Shown: positions 1 to 8,765, numbered from the stretch's first letter. The stretch is 64,000 nucleotides of DNA from an uncultured Alistipes sp. (GCA_910583985.1 CAJTYA010000007.1:1-64000); one strand, 5' to 3'. Translations and numbers: made by a program. The notes: generated by a model not told the origin, from the letters alone.

Positions 1-148
1 AAAACGGGGAATGAGAACAAAAAACAGTAAAAAACAAAAGGCTAAAAGGGTGGCGCGACAGCTCCGCTCTGTCACATCCTGAGCCTTATCGGTCTTAAAC
101 TTCTTTCTGAAAGCGGTTAGGTATTTAATCAGTTTGGAGTGTCTATAA
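1..148. other. AT-rich edge, unassigned
   Basis: The minus strand is open from about position 148 to the window edge and would read a lysine-rich peptide (SKLIKYLTAFRKKFKTDK and on), directly after the stop of the restriction-specificity remnant. I do not recognise it and see no start codon that would make it a convincing gene. It may be more debris of the same island. Confidence 0.3.
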
Positions 149-434
149 TTATCCGAGGATTATTTTTTCGATTTCAGATTTGGCTGAGTCAAGAGCGGCC
201 GCAGCATCTTTCTGTAACTGTTTCGCCTGCGCTCTTATCTGCGAAACGCGTCTTGCTATCTCGTTTTGTGTTTCAATAGGTAATTTTGGCACAGGGATAT
301 TCTTTATATCTTTTACAGCAATAGGTGCTCTCCGCTCTCAACTTCAAAAACTCGGCTTGAACTGGCTCTTCGGGATTCAAGAACTGTCGGTAGTAGGGTA
401 TTCTTGCCGTTATATTGGATTGATGATCTATCAT
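149..434 (-). pseudogene. frameshifted type I restriction specificity (HsdS)-like C-terminal remnant
   Basis: Read on the minus strand, an ATG at 434 opens MIDHQSNITARIPYYRQFLN, then NPEEPVQAEFLKLRAE. The frame is lost between about 321 and 340 and the neighbouring frame continues with APIAVKDIKNIPVPKLPIE, then TQNEIARRVSQIRAQAKQLQ and a TAA at 149. The 286-bp length is not a multiple of three, which agrees with one frameshift. The I-x-IPxPxLPxxxQxxI pattern followed by a coiled-coil-like tail is what is known from the conserved C-terminal segments of type I restriction S subunits and fused N-6 methylases. There is no methylase or R subunit in view, so this is a remnant and not a working specificity protein. 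The family call rests on motif recognition only. Confidence 0.6.
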
Positions 435-485
435 CGTTAATGATAATATGCCTGCCCTTCATCCTTTATGCGTCTTGACTGTCAA

Positions 486-1640
486 TTAAATTCCCCATTG
501 AGAATTACCATATATGCTGTTTATCCACATCGCAAACAGTTTGTCAGTTACCGAGAATGTTTTGTTTATTTCGGTGATGAGGTCTTTTTCGAGCAGCTTT
601 TTTGTTGCAGATTGTACAGAGCTCGCGGAGGCTAAGTTGTGGCGTTTGATAAATTCCCCAGAGGTGATGCGTTCTGCTTCACCCTCCTTGGCGATGGCGT
701 AAAGCAGCTCTTTTTGTTTTTCAGGGACGTTGGAGAGTATCTCGCGAAAGATAGTGGCAGTGTCGGCTATCATATTCTCGATCATGGCGCGGATATCTTC
801 GAGCGTGCATTCATCACCCTGCGGAGTATCGGCGAACGCTTCATTAAAAGTCTTTTGAATATAGTAGGTGTGTCCTTTGAATAGATGATATACCCGTTCT
901 ACCGTTCCGGTTCCAATCTTACGGCCTTTCGTCTGGAAATGATCCATGATAAAGGGGATGTAGATTTCGGGCGCAATGGCATTCAGCTCCAGAATATCGG
1001 CGCTGTGGTAAAACGGACGAGCCGACGAGAGAAACATCGCCTGCATCATGCTGCGTTCACTTCCGGCAAAAATAAAGTTACTATTCGTAATCTTCTGAAT
1101 ATGGGTGCGCAACAACGCTTCGATATTCTTTTCGGGATATTTCGAAATTTGCTGAAACTCGTCGATGGCCACAATACAGGGCTTATCAGCCGAAGCCAAA
1201 TATTTAAAAACCTCTTCCAGCGTGTATTCAGGACGATCAATATCGCCAAGTTCGACATTGAAAGTCGGGAGGTTTGTCAACGGATCGAAGCCAAACCTGC
1301 CGCTGATCGATTTCAGCGTCTGAACAAACAGATTCGCCATCTTCTTGCTTCGCGGCGCTAAGGTTTCGAAAATCTCTTTACCGAGGATATAGGTAAACTC
1401 ACGCAGACTCGAAGTGTGCAGGATGTCGATAAAAAATGTATAGTAATCGTTCTTGATTTCGGATTTCTCGTAGCAGAACTGTATCAATCCCGTTTTGCCC
1501 ATACGTCGAGGCGAGATAATAACCATGTTATTACCGTTGGTGATGGACTTCACAAGCCTTGCCGACTCCTGCACTCGGTCGCAGAAATACTGAGGCTCAA
1601 TCTTGCCCGTAACTACAAAAGGATTAATCTCTCTTGTCAT
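486..1640 (-). CDS. AAA-family ATPase (archaeal-type predicted ATPase)
   Basis: A 384-residue P-loop ATPase. The Walker A stretch SPRRMGKT lies at about residues 43-50 and the Walker B core IVAIDEFQQ about 110 residues later. The C-terminal third looks like a winged-helix region, as in the Bacteroidetes members of the COG1672/ATPase_2 type, whose function is generally unknown. The start was placed at the internal ATG (MTREINPFVV) and not 48 bp upstream, because a strong promoter occupies 1658-1689 and would overlap the longer form. The gene is visibly richer in AT than the core genes to the right and sits alone between decayed island genes, so recent acquisition is likely. No partner gene suggests a specific role. 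Confidence 0.8.
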   Translation of the reverse strand: MTREINPFVVTGKIEPQYFCDRVQESARLVKSITNGNNMVIISPRRMGKTGLIQFCYEKSEIKNDYYTFFIDILHTSSLREFTYILGKEIFETLAPRSKKMANLFVQTLKSISGRFGFDPLTNLPTFNVELGDIDRPEYTLEEVFKYLASADKPCIVAIDEFQQISKYPEKNIEALLRTHIQKITNSNFIFAGSERSMMQAMFLSSARPFYHSADILELNAIAPEIYIPFIMDHFQTKGRKIGTGTVERVYHLFKGHTYYIQKTFNEAFADTPQGDECTLEDIRAMIENMIADTATIFREILSNVPEKQKELLYAIAKEGEAERITSGEFIKRHNLASASSVQSATKKLLEKDLITEINKTFSVTDKLFAMWINSIYGNSQWGI

Positions 1641-1657
1641 ATACCACTTATTTACAA

Positions 1658-1689
1658 CAAATATAATTATTGGATTATAATTATGCAAA
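1658..1689 (-). promoter_or_regulatory. Bacteroidetes sigma-ABfr-type promoter of the ATPase gene
   Basis: On the minus strand, TTTG (1686-1689) and TATATTTG (1658-1665) are separated by exactly 20 bp, matching the TTTG-N19-21-TAnnTTTG consensus. The implied leader to the ATG at 1640 is only about 10 nt. Confidence 0.8.
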
Positions 1690-1732
1690 TAAAATAATTC
1701 TTATGCTTCGATATCAATTTGTTAAAAAAATG

Positions 1733-1740
1733 TATCTTTG
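1733..1740 (+). promoter_or_regulatory. -7 element, divergent from the ATPase promoter
   Basis: TATCTTTG matches TAnnTTTG on the plus strand; the -33 part is poor. A transcript from about 1747 would run about 190 nt to the terminator at 1903-1940 and contains no convincing open frame. Confidence 0.45.
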
Positions 1741-1861
1741 TATTAACCAAGTGAATATCAGGATATAAAAGACGACTTTCGTGGCGTGTGCTATTCGGTG
1801 GCTTTAGGGTGAAAGCGATTTTCAACCGATTGATATAGAACGAAAAACAAGTAAAGCCGCG

Positions 1862-1877
1862 TTCCCTCCAGCTCCAC
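1862..1877 (+). other. possible attachment-site core: tmRNA-like 3' end
   Basis: TTCCCTCCAGCTCCAC resembles the 3' terminal segment of a tmRNA gene, where CAGCTCCA is the acceptor strand. The rest of a tmRNA is absent. It lies about 200 bp from a recombinase fragment. The 3' ends of tmRNA and tRNA genes are common integration sites, so this may be a leftover att core. The similarity is short. Confidence 0.3.
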
Positions 1878-1902
1878 AAAAAGCCGCCGAAAAAAGAAGC
1901 AG

Positions 1903-1940
1903 AATCCTGTAAGTATCACACTTGCAGGATTTTTCTTTTC
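1903..1940 (+). terminator. intrinsic terminator
   Basis: A 12-bp stem with one mismatch (AATCCTGTAAGT pairing ACTTGCAGGATT, loop ATCAC), followed directly by a T-rich tract. It faces the plus strand, where no protein gene precedes it, which supports a short non-coding transcript upstream. Confidence 0.7.
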
Positions 1941-2063
1941 CCGGTTATCGGCAGAAAAGAGCAGAAAAAAGTGGTTCGGAGGCGGGTTATCCGGTGGCCG
2001 AAACGATTTACAAAAACCGCCCACAAAAATACGCATAACGCATTATTGTACAGTCTTTTGCAT

Positions 2064-2095
2064 CTTGACCATTGCACTTGGGAAACATAATTTTG
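2064..2095 (+). promoter_or_regulatory. promoter of the decayed recombinase
   Basis: CTTG (2064-2067), 20 bp, then TAATTTTG (2088-2095). This is an essentially perfect Bacteroidetes promoter placed just before the recombinase-like reading frame. Confidence 0.7.
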
Positions 2096-2103
2096 CAACC
2101 CAA

Positions 2104-2310
2104 ATCAAGTGTAAAATAGGAAGGTCTACTTTCAGCGTAGCGTTCTACGTCCACAGAGCAAGACCGAACCGCTCAGGCGAAGTGCCTATCTTTATGATAA
2201 GAGACGTTAACGGAGTCCGTTCGGATATTTCTGTAAAAAAATTTATCCTGCCCGAATACTGAAATTCGCTCAGAAGGACAAGGCCGCTGGGAAATCAATC
2301 CGTTTCTCTA
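2104..2310 (+). pseudogene. N-terminal fragment of a tyrosine recombinase/integrase
   Basis: The plus strand reads GRSTFSVAFYVHRARPNRSG, EVPIFMIRDVNGVRSDIS and VKKFILPEY. This matches the arm-type DNA-binding domain that begins Bacteroidetes tyrosine integrases (STF-V-FYV-R-, G-VPI, I-VNG-R, P-YW). The tryptophan expected after PEY is a TGA stop, and a shifted frame continues for some 15 codons (KFAQKDKAAGKS) before similarity ends near 2310. There is no clear ATG between the promoter-derived start (about 2102) and the first conserved residue; an ATA sits where a start would be expected. The catalytic domain is missing, so the gene is dead. Confidence 0.6.
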
Positions 2311-3640
2311 TACCATGCGGATGTCACCCCTCCGGCATCATTCGCCCCTCGTCGGCAGCGGCCGGTCCGGAGAAAACGACGAAAAGCCTTTCCGAAAAAA
2401 GAAACAGATCCTTGAGATGATGTTTTGGAGTGCAATTTTCAGGTCCGATTCCCGGCATTCGCAGCCTTGAAACGAATATTCGACCCGACGATCCGCCTCG
2501 CTTGGGCGGGAGCCCCGAACCGTCGCCCGAAAAGCGCCGCGACACGACCTTTCGGGCGACACGAGAAACGCCATCGCAGAAAAGAAGAACCGGCCGCGGT
2601 CGTTCCGAATCGTACTGAGGCATTCCCCCGCAAAACGTTTACGTGTCGGCACCCTCTTTCACGCCTCCTTACCCACACCTCGCCTCCGCTGCGCAGGCAG
2701 GCCGTCACGGGCGGAGACCTTTCGCGCCTCCGGTGGATCCGTGTCGGGCACGCCAATGAACAATTGATTTTCCAACTATAAATATATTATCAAGCAATCG
2801 ACTGAAAATAAACAATATAACACCAAAAGAAGGCGGTTTCGGATGCGAAAAAATCGACTTTTTCCTTGAATGTTTGATAAAGATAATTTATTTTTGTGTC
2901 TGAATGTTGTATTTCTTAACGAAACGGCATGTTACACCGCTCTGACCGAGCAAGATAAGCACAGGCCAGAGCAGACGATTCAGAGTGGGGGAACGGCTCG
3001 TTTTCGGGCATCGGACGTTTTCGATGCGACCGGCGAAAGGCCGAGGCGCAACGAAGGCGTGCGACGGAAAGCGAAACCATCCGGAGAAAGGGAAAGAGGG
3101 GTTCCGATGCTTGATGAAGCGATGACAGGCTGCTTACGACAGACGTACAGCGGGAAACATCACCCTTTTCCCGACCTCGCGGATGCGATCGCAACCCGCC
3201 GGCGCACGGATTTTTCTTCGACAGGACCGCAGAGCGGAAGCGGCCGGAGAGGAGTCGGGCGTCGCGAACAAAGACTACTACCCACGATTATGTAACGACG
3301 AACGCCCGTTCGCATCGCTGCGACCGAACGTAGCGGGAGGTGTATGCGCCATTCCGGACGACACGAGCACGGCTACACAGTCGGACGGGCGTCGCCAGAA
3401 ACGAAAGAAGAACAGCGGTTATATATATAATCGGTGTGTGCCGCTGCCGCTTCGTCGGAAGCATCGCTCGTCGGAGCGACGGCCGGAGTAATCGGAGCGG
3501 GGCGCCCCGACGGACAACGACAGGCGACAACCGCGGCGGGCGAGGCGGGCCACGGCGGGCGACGGTTTCGGTCCGAAGCGAGAAAATACGCCGAAAGTAA
3601 GGAAAACGTAAAAAAAAATATAAACATACACTACGGAACG
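2311..3640. other. gene-poor spacer upstream of the fimbrial operon
   Basis: The sequence changes from AT-rich to GC-rich near 2320. Open frames here overlap one another on both strands and show no family motif, so I treat them as chance frames. The stretch contains one strong plus-strand promoter (2865-2896) and a 12-bp AT palindrome at 3419-3430. If that promoter serves the fimbrial operon, about 740 bases are an untranslated leader. Confidence 0.5.
2865..2896 (+). promoter_or_regulatory. candidate promoter of the fimbrial operon
   Basis: CTTG (2865-2868), 20 bp, TATTTTTG (2889-2896) on the plus strand. It is the only full consensus promoter found between the left island and the first fimbrial gene at 3641. 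Confidence 0.6.
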
Positions 3641-4234
3641 ATGAAGAGAATCGGAAGGGCTACCCTCCTCTGCGCGGTGCTGCTCCTGTGGAGCACAGGC
3701 GCCAGAGGGCAGAACGTCGCCGTGAAGACGAACCTGCTGTACGACATTGCGGCCTTTACGGTCAATGCGGGCATAGAAGTGGGGCTGGCACCCCGTTGGA
3801 CGCTGGATGCGTCGGCCAACTACAACGGATGGACGCTCTCGCACGAACGCCGGTGGAAGCACTGGCTCGTACAACCCGAAGCACGCTATTGGTTCTGCGA
3901 CCGGTTCATGGGGCATTTTATCGGTTTTCACGCACTTGGAGGCCAATACAACGTAGGCGGACTGAAGAACGGCGTCCGCTTTCTGGGCACGGACTTCTCC
4001 CAACTTTCCGCCAAGCGCTACCAAGGATGGTTCGCCGGAGCCGGCGTAGCCTACGGCCATTCGTGGATACTGGGGCGGCACTGGAACTTCGAAGGGGAGA
4101 TAGGCATCGGATGGATCTACACGCGTTACGACGTCTATCCATGTGCGTCCTGCGGACGGAAAATCGCTGAAGACGCACACCACAACTATTTCGGGCCCAC
4201 CAAAGCGGCTCTCAACCTGATCTATTCATTCTAA
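3641..4234 (+). CDS. DUF3575 family protein, fimbrial locus
   Basis: A 197-residue exported protein. A signal peptide (MKRIGRATLLCAVLLLWSTG) is followed by NVAVKTNLLYDIAAF, the characteristic start of DUF3575 proteins, and by alternating aromatic and polar stretches that suggest a small outer-membrane beta-barrel. In Bacteroidetes this family is usually the first gene of loci that encode Mfa/FimA-type fimbriae, and its exact task there is not established. The ATG at 3641 was chosen because the frame upstream would place about 70 low-complexity residues before a perfect signal peptide. The next gene starts 10 bp downstream. Confidence 0.85.
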   Translation: MKRIGRATLLCAVLLLWSTGARGQNVAVKTNLLYDIAAFTVNAGIEVGLAPRWTLDASANYNGWTLSHERRWKHWLVQPEARYWFCDRFMGHFIGFHALGGQYNVGGLKNGVRFLGTDFSQLSAKRYQGWFAGAGVAYGHSWILGRHWNFEGEIGIGWIYTRYDVYPCASCGRKIAEDAHHNYFGPTKAALNLIYSF

Positions 4235-4244
4235 AGACGGCACG

Positions 4245-5702
4245 ATGAAAAAGACAACCATACTGCTTTGCCTGTGCGCGCTGGCCCTCTTTCCGCAGGC
4301 CGGAGCACAGACGTTGGAACTCATGCAGGGCCGCATCGCGGTGCGCAACCTCGACGCGGGACGCACGGAGGGCAATCTCTTCGTGACGATGGAAGTGGAC
4401 GCCTCGAAACTCGACCTGAAAACCGACCGGGAAACGGTCCTGACGCCCGTGTTGCGCAACGGCGACAAGGAAGCGCGCTTCCCCGCCCTGCTCATCGCGG
4501 GCCGCAACCGTTACTATTATCACCTGCGCAACGACGAGCCCTCGGACGAGGTCGCCCTGTACCGCGCTGGCCGCACCGGGGTAATCGGCTACCGGGCCGC
4601 CCTGCCCTACGAACCGTGGATGGGATCGGCCGATCTGAGCGTCGAAGAGAGCATGCGCGGCTGTTGCAGCGAGCAGCTCTCGCAGAACGAGAACCTGCTG
4701 GCGAACCTCGACCTCGAACCGAAACCGCAACCGGCGCCGAAGGTCTTCGCACCGAGCTTCGTGTACGTGCGCCCCGCCGCCGAAGCCGTCAAGTCGCGCG
4801 AGGTGAGCGGATCGGCCTTCATCGACTTCCCGGTGAACCGGACCGAAATCTACGAGGACTACCGCAACAACCCCTCCGAACTGATGAAAATCCGCCAGAC
4901 GATCGAGGCCGTGCGCAACGATCCCGACACGCGCATCACAGCCGTGAGCATCAAGGGTTACGCCTCGCCGGAAGGTCCCTACGCCAACAACGAACGGCTG
5001 GCACAGGGACGTACCGCCACGCTGAAAAACTACGTGCAGGGGCTCTACGACTTCCCCGATGCGGCGCTCTCGACGGCATGGGAGGCCGAAGACTGGGACG
5101 GACTGGAAAAGAAAGTGAGCGAATCGACCCTGCCCCACCGCGACGCGCTGCTGGCCATCATCCGCGGCAATCTGGCTCCGGACGCCAAAGACTGGAAGCT
5201 CAAGAGCACCTATCCGGAAGACTACGCCTATCTGCTGCGGGAAATCTACCCCGGCCTCCGGCATTCGGACTACACGGTGCGCTACACGGTGCGGGCCTAT
5301 ACCGACGTGGAGGAGATCCGCCGTCTGCTGCACACGCAGCCGCAGAAGCTGAGCCTCGAAGAGCTCTACCTCGCGGCACAGGACATGGAGCCGGGCAGCG
5401 ACGAATATAACGAAGTCTTCGAAATCGCCGTGCGGATGTTCCCCGCCGACGCGACGGCCAACCTGAACGCCGCCAACACGGCCCTGCAGCGCCGCGACAT
5501 GAAAAATGCCGAACGCTATCTGGCCAAAGCCGGCGACACGCCCGAAACGGTCTATGCCAAAGGATTGTACGCCGCACTGAACGAAGACTACGCGACGGCC
5601 GAGCGTCTGTTCGCCGAAGCCGAGGCCGCAGGAATCGCACAGGCCGCCGACGCGCTGGCACAGATCAGGGAAATGACCGCCGAAACGGAAGAAACCCGAT
5701 AA
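4245..5702 (+). CDS. DUF3868/OmpA-like fimbrial accessory protein
   Basis: A 485-residue protein with a signal peptide (KKTTILLCLCALALFPQAGA). The N-terminal part has the DUF3868 look, including GNLFVTMEVDASKLDL and the PVLRNGDKEARFPALLIAGR segment. A middle OmpA-like domain contains FIDFPVNRTEIYEDYRNNP and KGYASPEGPYANNERLAQGR, close to the peptidoglycan-binding OmpA pattern. The C-terminus has tetratricopeptide-like helical repeats (about residues 390-480). Proteins of this build accompany DUF3575 proteins in fimbrial loci and probably help anchor or assemble the fimbria at the outer membrane; that role is inferred. It is 10 bp from its upstream neighbour. Confidence 0.8.
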   Translation: MKKTTILLCLCALALFPQAGAQTLELMQGRIAVRNLDAGRTEGNLFVTMEVDASKLDLKTDRETVLTPVLRNGDKEARFPALLIAGRNRYYYHLRNDEPSDEVALYRAGRTGVIGYRAALPYEPWMGSADLSVEESMRGCCSEQLSQNENLLANLDLEPKPQPAPKVFAPSFVYVRPAAEAVKSREVSGSAFIDFPVNRTEIYEDYRNNPSELMKIRQTIEAVRNDPDTRITAVSIKGYASPEGPYANNERLAQGRTATLKNYVQGLYDFPDAALSTAWEAEDWDGLEKKVSESTLPHRDALLAIIRGNLAPDAKDWKLKSTYPEDYAYLLREIYPGLRHSDYTVRYTVRAYTDVEEIRRLLHTQPQKLSLEELYLAAQDMEPGSDEYNEVFEIAVRMFPADATANLNAANTALQRRDMKNAERYLAKAGDTPETVYAKGLYAALNEDYATAERLFAEAEAAGIAQAADALAQIREMTAETEETR

Positions 5703-5754
5703 CCGCCTTACGAGAACGAACCGAAAATAAATTATAACCGTAAAAACACAAACA

Positions 5755-7728
5755 ATGAAAAAAGTAACCAAACTGCTGGCCGCCTTCCTCATGGCAGGGT
5801 TGGCTGCATGCAGCAACAACGACGAAGCGGAAAGTCCCGTCCTGCCGGACGACGGACAGCAGCCCAAAGCTTCCGTCTACATGAGCGTAAACGTGCAGCT
5901 TCCCGCAGGCACCAAAGGCACCCGCAGCAATACGCTGCCGGGCGGCGGCTCCAACGACGGAGAAGAACAGGGCAAGGACTACGAAAACAGCGTGAACACC
6001 TTGCTGCTCGTCCTGGCCGACCAGAACGACGAGTACATCGCCCACGGATCGGTCGGCGGACTCACCACGACCAACGCGACCATATCGGCGACCGCCGCGA
6101 TCAACCGGACAACGCTCAGCGCATTCTACGAAAAACACAAAGGCGCCTCCGACGACAGTTGGACCAAGATCAACGTCTATGCGTTCTGCAACCCCACGCA
6201 GGAACTGGTCGACCTGTTCACCGTCCCCGCCAACCGCACGAACTGGGTCGACAAAACGTGCGAGGTGATCGAAAAGCTGTCCAAAACCGATAGCAAAAAC
6301 GTCACGATCTGGTCCAAAGGTTCGTTCCTGATGTCCAACGCGGCACCTGCCGAACGGGAAATTCCGAAACGTTTCGAGGATTGGACGGAAAAATACAACA
6401 CCGAAAAGACGCCGTTCCACCTGAGCACCACGAATGGCGACGGCATCGACAACTCCACGACGCAAAATCGAGGCTCCATTTCGGTAGAACGCTCCGTCGC
6501 ACGTTTCGACTTCAAGGACGGCAGCCCCTCGTCGACCGGCGCCAACACCTACCTCGTGCAGACCACCTCCCTCGACAAAGACGGTAACGTCGTCAAAAGC
6601 AACAACCTGCAAGTCGAACTGGTACGTCTGGGACTGGTCAACATGAGCAAAGGATTCTACTACCTGCGCCGCACCTCCGACAACGGACGCAACGACGGAG
6701 CGAACGCGAAAATCTGCGGTCTGGAAACCGACCAAAACTACGTGGTGGACACCGATGCCGCAGAGGCGCACAAGAACGGAGGCGAAATCGACCCCTCGAC
6801 GCTGTCCACTTATTACAACTACTGTCTGTTCAACACCAGCGGCTACATCTCCGAAGAGACCCGCAGCCAGTGGGACAACTACAAAATCTCGGACCTCACC
6901 GCCCCGTCCCGCGAAGAGGACGAAGACGAAACGTGGAACACGGACAAGAGCCGGAAAGACTACCGTATCTGGCGCTATGTGACCGAAAACACCGTCCCGG
7001 CGACGGACGAGAACGGCGGCCAGAAAAACGGCGTGTCGACAGGTATCGTCTTCAAGGGCATGCTTCAAGCGGCTGCGGACTTGGACAAAAACGGCAAATT
7101 GTACGCAGCGCTCAACGGAACTTATACGCTGCCCGCCAACCAAGGAGGCTACACGTATCAAGTGGGAGGTAAGACTTACCCGATCCTCTACCTCCACGAC
7201 AACGTGCTGTACGTGGGATGGAACGACGAAATCGTCCGGGCCGCCACGACGGCTGCGGAAGGCTCTCCGCTGTACAATGCGGTTTATAACAAGCCTACCA
7301 AAGAGGGCGTGACGATGGAGAAAAGCCCCAACGATCTGTATCAGGAACTCGTAGTCGCCCCGGCCGACCAGAAGGATGCCGCCCTCGCGAAATTCCGCGA
7401 AGCGGCCACGGCAGCCGGTTTCACGCTCTATCAGGCGAGCAACGACGCCGATTTCGGCAACGGGTATTTCTTCTACTATTACTACTGGAACCGCCACAAC
7501 GACAACCGCATGCCCGGTACGATGGGCCCGATGGAATTCGCCGTCGTGCGCAACAACGTCTACAAGCTGGCCGTCACCGAAATCCAGAAACTGGGGCACC
7601 CGCGGATCTCGAACAACGATCCCGATCCGGTCGATCCCAACGATCCGGACGAAAAGGGCGACGTTTACCTCTCCGTTTCGGTACAAGTGCTGCCTTGGGT
7701 GGTTCGTGTGAACGACATTATCCTCTGA
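5755..7728 (+). CDS. Mfa1-like major fimbrial subunit (fimbrillin)
   Basis: A 657-residue lipoprotein. The signal peptide ends in a lipobox (GLAACS, Cys about residue 20), and the mature protein continues with YMSVNVQLPAGTKGTRS, the first beta-strand of FimA/Mfa1 fimbrillins with an arginine-rich processing region just after it. The C-terminus (YLSVSVQVLPWVVRVNDIIL) matches the terminal strand pattern by which such pilins polymerise through donor-strand exchange. In Porphyromonas gingivalis, related subunits are secreted as lipoproteins, cut by an arginine-specific protease and assembled at the surface. It is the third and probably major structural gene of the operon; the 52-bp gap before it is the largest in the operon. 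Confidence 0.85.
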   Translation: MKKVTKLLAAFLMAGLAACSNNDEAESPVLPDDGQQPKASVYMSVNVQLPAGTKGTRSNTLPGGGSNDGEEQGKDYENSVNTLLLVLADQNDEYIAHGSVGGLTTTNATISATAAINRTTLSAFYEKHKGASDDSWTKINVYAFCNPTQELVDLFTVPANRTNWVDKTCEVIEKLSKTDSKNVTIWSKGSFLMSNAAPAEREIPKRFEDWTEKYNTEKTPFHLSTTNGDGIDNSTTQNRGSISVERSVARFDFKDGSPSSTGANTYLVQTTSLDKDGNVVKSNNLQVELVRLGLVNMSKGFYYLRRTSDNGRNDGANAKICGLETDQNYVVDTDAAEAHKNGGEIDPSTLSTYYNYCLFNTSGYISEETRSQWDNYKISDLTAPSREEDEDETWNTDKSRKDYRIWRYVTENTVPATDENGGQKNGVSTGIVFKGMLQAAADLDKNGKLYAALNGTYTLPANQGGYTYQVGGKTYPILYLHDNVLYVGWNDEIVRAATTAAEGSPLYNAVYNKPTKEGVTMEKSPNDLYQELVVAPADQKDAALAKFREAATAAGFTLYQASNDADFGNGYFFYYYYWNRHNDNRMPGTMGPMEFAVVRNNVYKLAVTEIQKLGHPRISNNDPDPVDPNDPDEKGDVYLSVSVQVLPWVVRVNDIIL

Positions 7729-7732
7729 AACG

Positions 7733-8758
7733 ATGAACGTCAAAGTACGACATAACATATTACGGCGCATCGCTGCGGTCTTCGCGACCGCAGCGGTAGC
7801 GGCCGCCTTGGGGTCGTGCGAGAAAATTTACGAAGATCTGGAGCCGTGTCCGCGGGGCCTGTCGCTGCGTTTCATCTACGACTATAACATGGAGTACGCC
7901 AACGCATTCCCCAAGAAGGTGGACTGCCTGACGCTGTTCGTCTACGACGCAGAAGGCAACTATCTGGACACGCGGACCGAAACGAGCGCCGTCCTGCGGG
8001 ACGAGAACTATCGCATGACGCTCGATCTGGAGGAAGGGAGCTACCGTCTGGTAGCCTACGGAGGAATCGCCTGCGAGAAGCACTCCTTTTCGCTGGCCCG
8101 CACGCCGGGCGAGGGTTCGCGGATCGAGGACCTGCGGGCCGCCATAGACGCCGACTGCCTGACCGACGACCGGAGACGGAACCTGCACGGATTCTACTGG
8201 GGCGATCTGGCGGTACGCGTCGAAGGCGACATGTACCGCGACGCGACGGTGGAAATGAAGAAAAACACCAACAACATCCGCGTCGTCCTGCAACAGCTCA
8301 ACGACCGGCCGGTGGACGACAAGGATTTCGACTTCTCCGTCACGGACGACAACACGCTGTTCGGGCCCGACAACGACCTGATTCCCGTCGCCGAGACGAC
8401 CTACCTGCCGTGGTCGCACGGACAGGCTTCGACCGGCGAGACCGACGACGGCGAGGAAGTGGTGGTGGCCTACGCCGAATTTTCGACGTCGCGGCTGATG
8501 ACCAAAAATTCGCCGCGGCTTCTCATCCGCCGCAAAAGCGACGGGAAGGCCACAGGAAAAGCCATCGTGGACATTCCGCTCATCAACTACCTGATGCTGC
8601 ACAAGAGCGACCTGTACGCCGAAATGGGACGGCAGGAATACCTCGACCGCGAAAGCGAGTGGACGATGGTCTTCTTCCTCGACGAAAACGGCGAATGGGT
8701 TCGCACGCACATCAAGATCAACGACTGGACCGTGAGAATCAACGACGCGGAGGTATAG
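7733..8758 (+). CDS. FimB/Mfa2 family fimbrial anchor subunit
   Basis: A 341-residue lipoprotein with a lipobox (ALGSC, Cys at about 29), followed by EKIYEDLEPCPRGLSLRFIY and the family strand KKVDCLTLFVYDAEGNYLDT. The C-terminal WTVRINDAEV again resembles a terminal pilin strand. The FimB/Mfa2 family is known to anchor the fimbria to the outer membrane and control its length. It starts 4 bp after the fimbrillin stop, so the two are almost certainly co-transcribed. The N-terminal extension before the hydrophobic core is slightly long but starts at the only suitable ATG. Confidence 0.85.
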   Translation: MNVKVRHNILRRIAAVFATAAVAAALGSCEKIYEDLEPCPRGLSLRFIYDYNMEYANAFPKKVDCLTLFVYDAEGNYLDTRTETSAVLRDENYRMTLDLEEGSYRLVAYGGIACEKHSFSLARTPGEGSRIEDLRAAIDADCLTDDRRRNLHGFYWGDLAVRVEGDMYRDATVEMKKNTNNIRVVLQQLNDRPVDDKDFDFSVTDDNTLFGPDNDLIPVAETTYLPWSHGQASTGETDDGEEVVVAYAEFSTSRLMTKNSPRLLIRRKSDGKATGKAIVDIPLINYLMLHKSDLYAEMGRQEYLDRESEWTMVFFLDENGEWVRTHIKINDWTVRINDAEV

Positions 8759-8765
8759 AGGAGAT

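Noticed and set aside
1747..1877. complete tmRNA gene
   Set aside because: Only the last 16 bases resemble a tmRNA. There is no 5' acceptor half, tag reading frame or T-arm, and the ATPase gene occupies the place upstream.
3419..3430. TTATATATATAA palindrome as an operator
   Set aside because: A 12-bp AT repeat alone is not specific, and no regulator gene is near.
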